Part shown: positions 61,793 to 64,000 of the stretch, piece after piece | Layout of the letters: the number at the start of each line of letters is the position of its first letter | Position numbering within the stretch: the first letter of the stretch is position 1 | Assembly (NCBI GenBank): GCA_963693315.1 | Contig: OY856186.1 | Span: forward strand, 94,266,132 to 94,330,131 | From: Diogma glabrata | Lineage: Eukaryota > Arthropoda > Insecta > Diptera > Cylindrotomidae | Direction of reading: 5' to 3' | DNA: 64,000 bases | Program-made: the position numbers and the translations under genes | Notes under the pieces: generated by a model | Database searches by the model: none | What the model was told of the DNA's origin: nothing | Seen by the model: the letters and a program-made list of their open reading frames with translations, nothing else

Positions 61793-62558
61793 GAAGAATA
61801 GTAGATTCTTGTATGAGCTTAGAATGAAGGCAATTCTTCACGAGGATGAAGTTTCCCGAAACGAGCGTAACGAGTGGAGGGAATCATCCGAGTGAAGAAT
61901 TACCATCATCCTAAGCGAATACAAGATGCTATTTTATCCACGACTGTAAAATATTTCGTTTAATTTCCAGTTTTCATGCAAAAATTTGTATCGCCATATT
62001 GAAATAAATACATCAAAGATAGCGAAAAACAAAACAAGTTTGTTGTTTAATTTGTTAGGGGAATATTTAATAAACTATAGAACTGTTAAAGAATTTTAAT
62101 CAAATTCACTAGTTGTGGAATGAATACAATTACAATGGAAGACATACGCATGGAAAGCATATATTCTTTAGTAGTCGTGGATAAATATTTTTATCCACGA
62201 CTACCAAAGAATATATGCTTTTTTAATTGTATTCATTCCAAAACTAGTGAATTTGATTAAAATTCTTTAACAGTTCCATAGTTTATTAAAAATATTCCCC
62301 TAACAAATTCAACAACAAACTTGTTTTGTTTTTCGCTATCTTTGATGTATTTATTTCAATATGACGATACAAATTTTTGCATGAAAACTGGAAATTAAAC
62401 GAAATATTTTACAGTCGTGGATAAAATAGCATCTTAGGATAAAATAGCATCGTATTCGCTTAGGATGATGGCAATTCTTCACTCGGATGATTCATTCAAC
62501 TTCATCCTCGTGAAGAATTACCTTCATTCTAAGCTCATACAAGAATCTACTATTCTTC
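61793..62558. mobile_element. 766-bp foldback element with ~380-bp arms
   Basis: The left arm gaagaatagtagattcttgt and the right arm acaagaatctactattcttc mirror each other through the whole length, meeting at tcgtggataaatatttttat then ccacga (centre about 62188). Arms are about 90-95% identical with small indels. One arm carries an extra cgaaacgagcgtaacgagtg stretch. There is no coding content. Confidence 0.93.
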
Positions 62559-64000
62559 GCTTGTTACAAACAAAATAGTTTTCTTTGCTTGTTACATATT
62601 TTTCTTCCCTTGTTACCTCGCTTGTTACAAACGATGTTTTCGTTTTACGCAAATAAATAAATAAGTAGTCGCATTGATAAAATTACCTCATTTTAAAACA
62701 TTTTTAAGCAATCAACAGCAACTTATTTAAATATGTATATCTATGCTAATAAGTTCATCATAATAGTATATTTTTCAACGATGCCGAAAATAACATATTT
62801 TGAAGCGAGAGGACAGTTTATCAGCCGAGGCGATAGCCGAGGTTGGTAATAGTCGCGAGATTCAAAATATGATTTTCGGCGAGTAGAAAACTGTACTTTT
62901 TCTACTACTTTTTTAATAATTATTAACCATTTTCATTTATGATTACATACAATTCAAATTTTAAAACCTAAAAACATCGAAACAAATCCTTTAAATTTTT
63001 ATTTCTGCTATTAAAATATAGATGACTCAATATGAATAAATTATGCGATTTCTATGTCATAAAAACCCGTCTTTAGTTACAAGCCTGATTGTCGTTTCAT
63101 ACAAAAAAGTCTTTAACTTTATACATATACATATTTTCATTCTATTTTCACTACAAAATTCTATATTTTTATTCTATTTGGTCTATAAAGTCCCTAAAAT
63201 CATTAAATAATACATCTTTAAAGGTTTATTCTTTTTTGCATTTAGCGTCTAGGCTTATAACTGAAAACGGTTTTATAATAAACAAAATCAAGTTTAAAAT
63301 GTTTATTATGATTTCTAAAATAAAAACAACAGTTTTGATTTAGTTTTTGTATGGGGATGACGTTACGTAAATTCCTGATATATTTTAAAACAACGTAAAA
63401 TTTTTTATGTAAATAAATATTTTTTTTCGTTTTCCTTAAATAAATAGGTGAAATAATTTTTTTTAAATATCTTAACACCAACTGTTTGTTACCAAACTAT
63501 TTTAAAAGAATATTATACAGCTTATATAGTTAACTATTATATTATTTTTACATTTTTAATGTAAACTGTCTGTAAATAATTCTAAAATTAATTAACGTCA
63601 TCTTCCCAAGAGAGACAAATTAACACTAACAAAATTATTTTAGTCAATCAATTGATTCTCTTAACGGGTGTTTTAGGATGATTTATTCTAGTTAAGAAAT
63701 TAGAAAATAGATGGCTTTTAAAAAATTACTTTTGTCACTAGGTACGAAAGTAATTTGTATAGGTTTTTTTATCACTGGTGACGAAAAAGAAATTTTCGAT
63801 GCAATGAACAAACATCGAAAGTAGATTTTTTAAGTTGGGTAGTAGAAAAATTTTTGTGGAAAGCTTAGTACTTTGTTAACTTGCGAGTTTAAAAACTCCG
63901 ATATATTTGCACCTAAAATAATTTCCAATTTTGTCGTTAAATTAAATTATTTTTATCTTAATTCCAACAAAACTAAAAACCAAGTTGTAATTATATTTAA
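62559..64000. other. AT-rich stretch to window end
   Basis: It contains several cttgttac words (62560-62630) and an inverted pair around 62780-62880 (ccgaaaataacatatttt and aaaatatgattttcgg) with a gaggcgatagccgaggt core. No gene recognised. Confidence 0.4.

Overview
The window is AT-rich eukaryotic DNA from an animal genome, almost certainly an insect. The supporting signs are short GT-AG introns of about 60 bp, an insect-type UDP-glycosyltransferase gene, and a dense layering of LINE, LTR, hAT, mariner, PIF/Harbinger, Penelope and SINE copies. I cannot fix the order; short introns and TE content fit Diptera among others. There are no bacterial operons, CRISPR arrays, rRNA genes or intact tRNA genes.

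Only one host gene is convincing: a UDP-glycosyltransferase (UGT) on the minus strand. Exon 1 (signal peptide and acceptor-binding start) lies at 35886-36146. Exons 2-5 lie together at 9616-11089. All four junctions have GT-AG sites and compatible phases, and the spliced frame encodes 516 residues with the UGT signature and a C-terminal membrane anchor. Intron 1 is therefore about 24.8 kb and is filled with mobile DNA, while the other three introns are 59-63 bp.

Layout. 1-2038: minus-strand Jockey-like LINE (complete ORF1 with three zinc knuckles; start of ORF2 with one nonsense codon). 3593-4560: three tandem units of about 327 bp. 4926-7905: decayed minus-strand LINE. 9616-36146: UGT gene. 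Inside its intron 1, in order: a possible solo LTR; a nest of a hAT remnant, a second hAT with 8-bp target duplication and a 5'-truncated LINE (12790-16290); a hAT remnant split by a near-intact irritans-type mariner (16651-17942); a tRNA-derived SINE; a 2.36-kb foldback element; another LINE; a MITE; a young gypsy-like LTR element keeping only gag and protease (26826-30469); a Harbinger fragment; and several TIR elements. 36738-40806: an element whose ends are packed with AGATCT, carrying a nested RTE LINE with a 13-bp target duplication. 41783-46712: a full-length decayed hAT with perfect 8-bp target duplication, itself hit by a MITE, a Penelope fragment and a 77-bp satellite. 46.7-64 kb: AT-rich DNA with further TIR elements, palindromes, a second SINE copy, a gypsy RT scrap and a scrambled LINE cluster (59.4-61.5 kb).

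The UGT is the only functional pathway gene. The mariner transposase is the only other long intact reading frame likely to matter, though it has lost a conserved motif. The rest is a stratified record of transposition: nested insertions, target duplications and empty-site homologues let the relative order be read directly.
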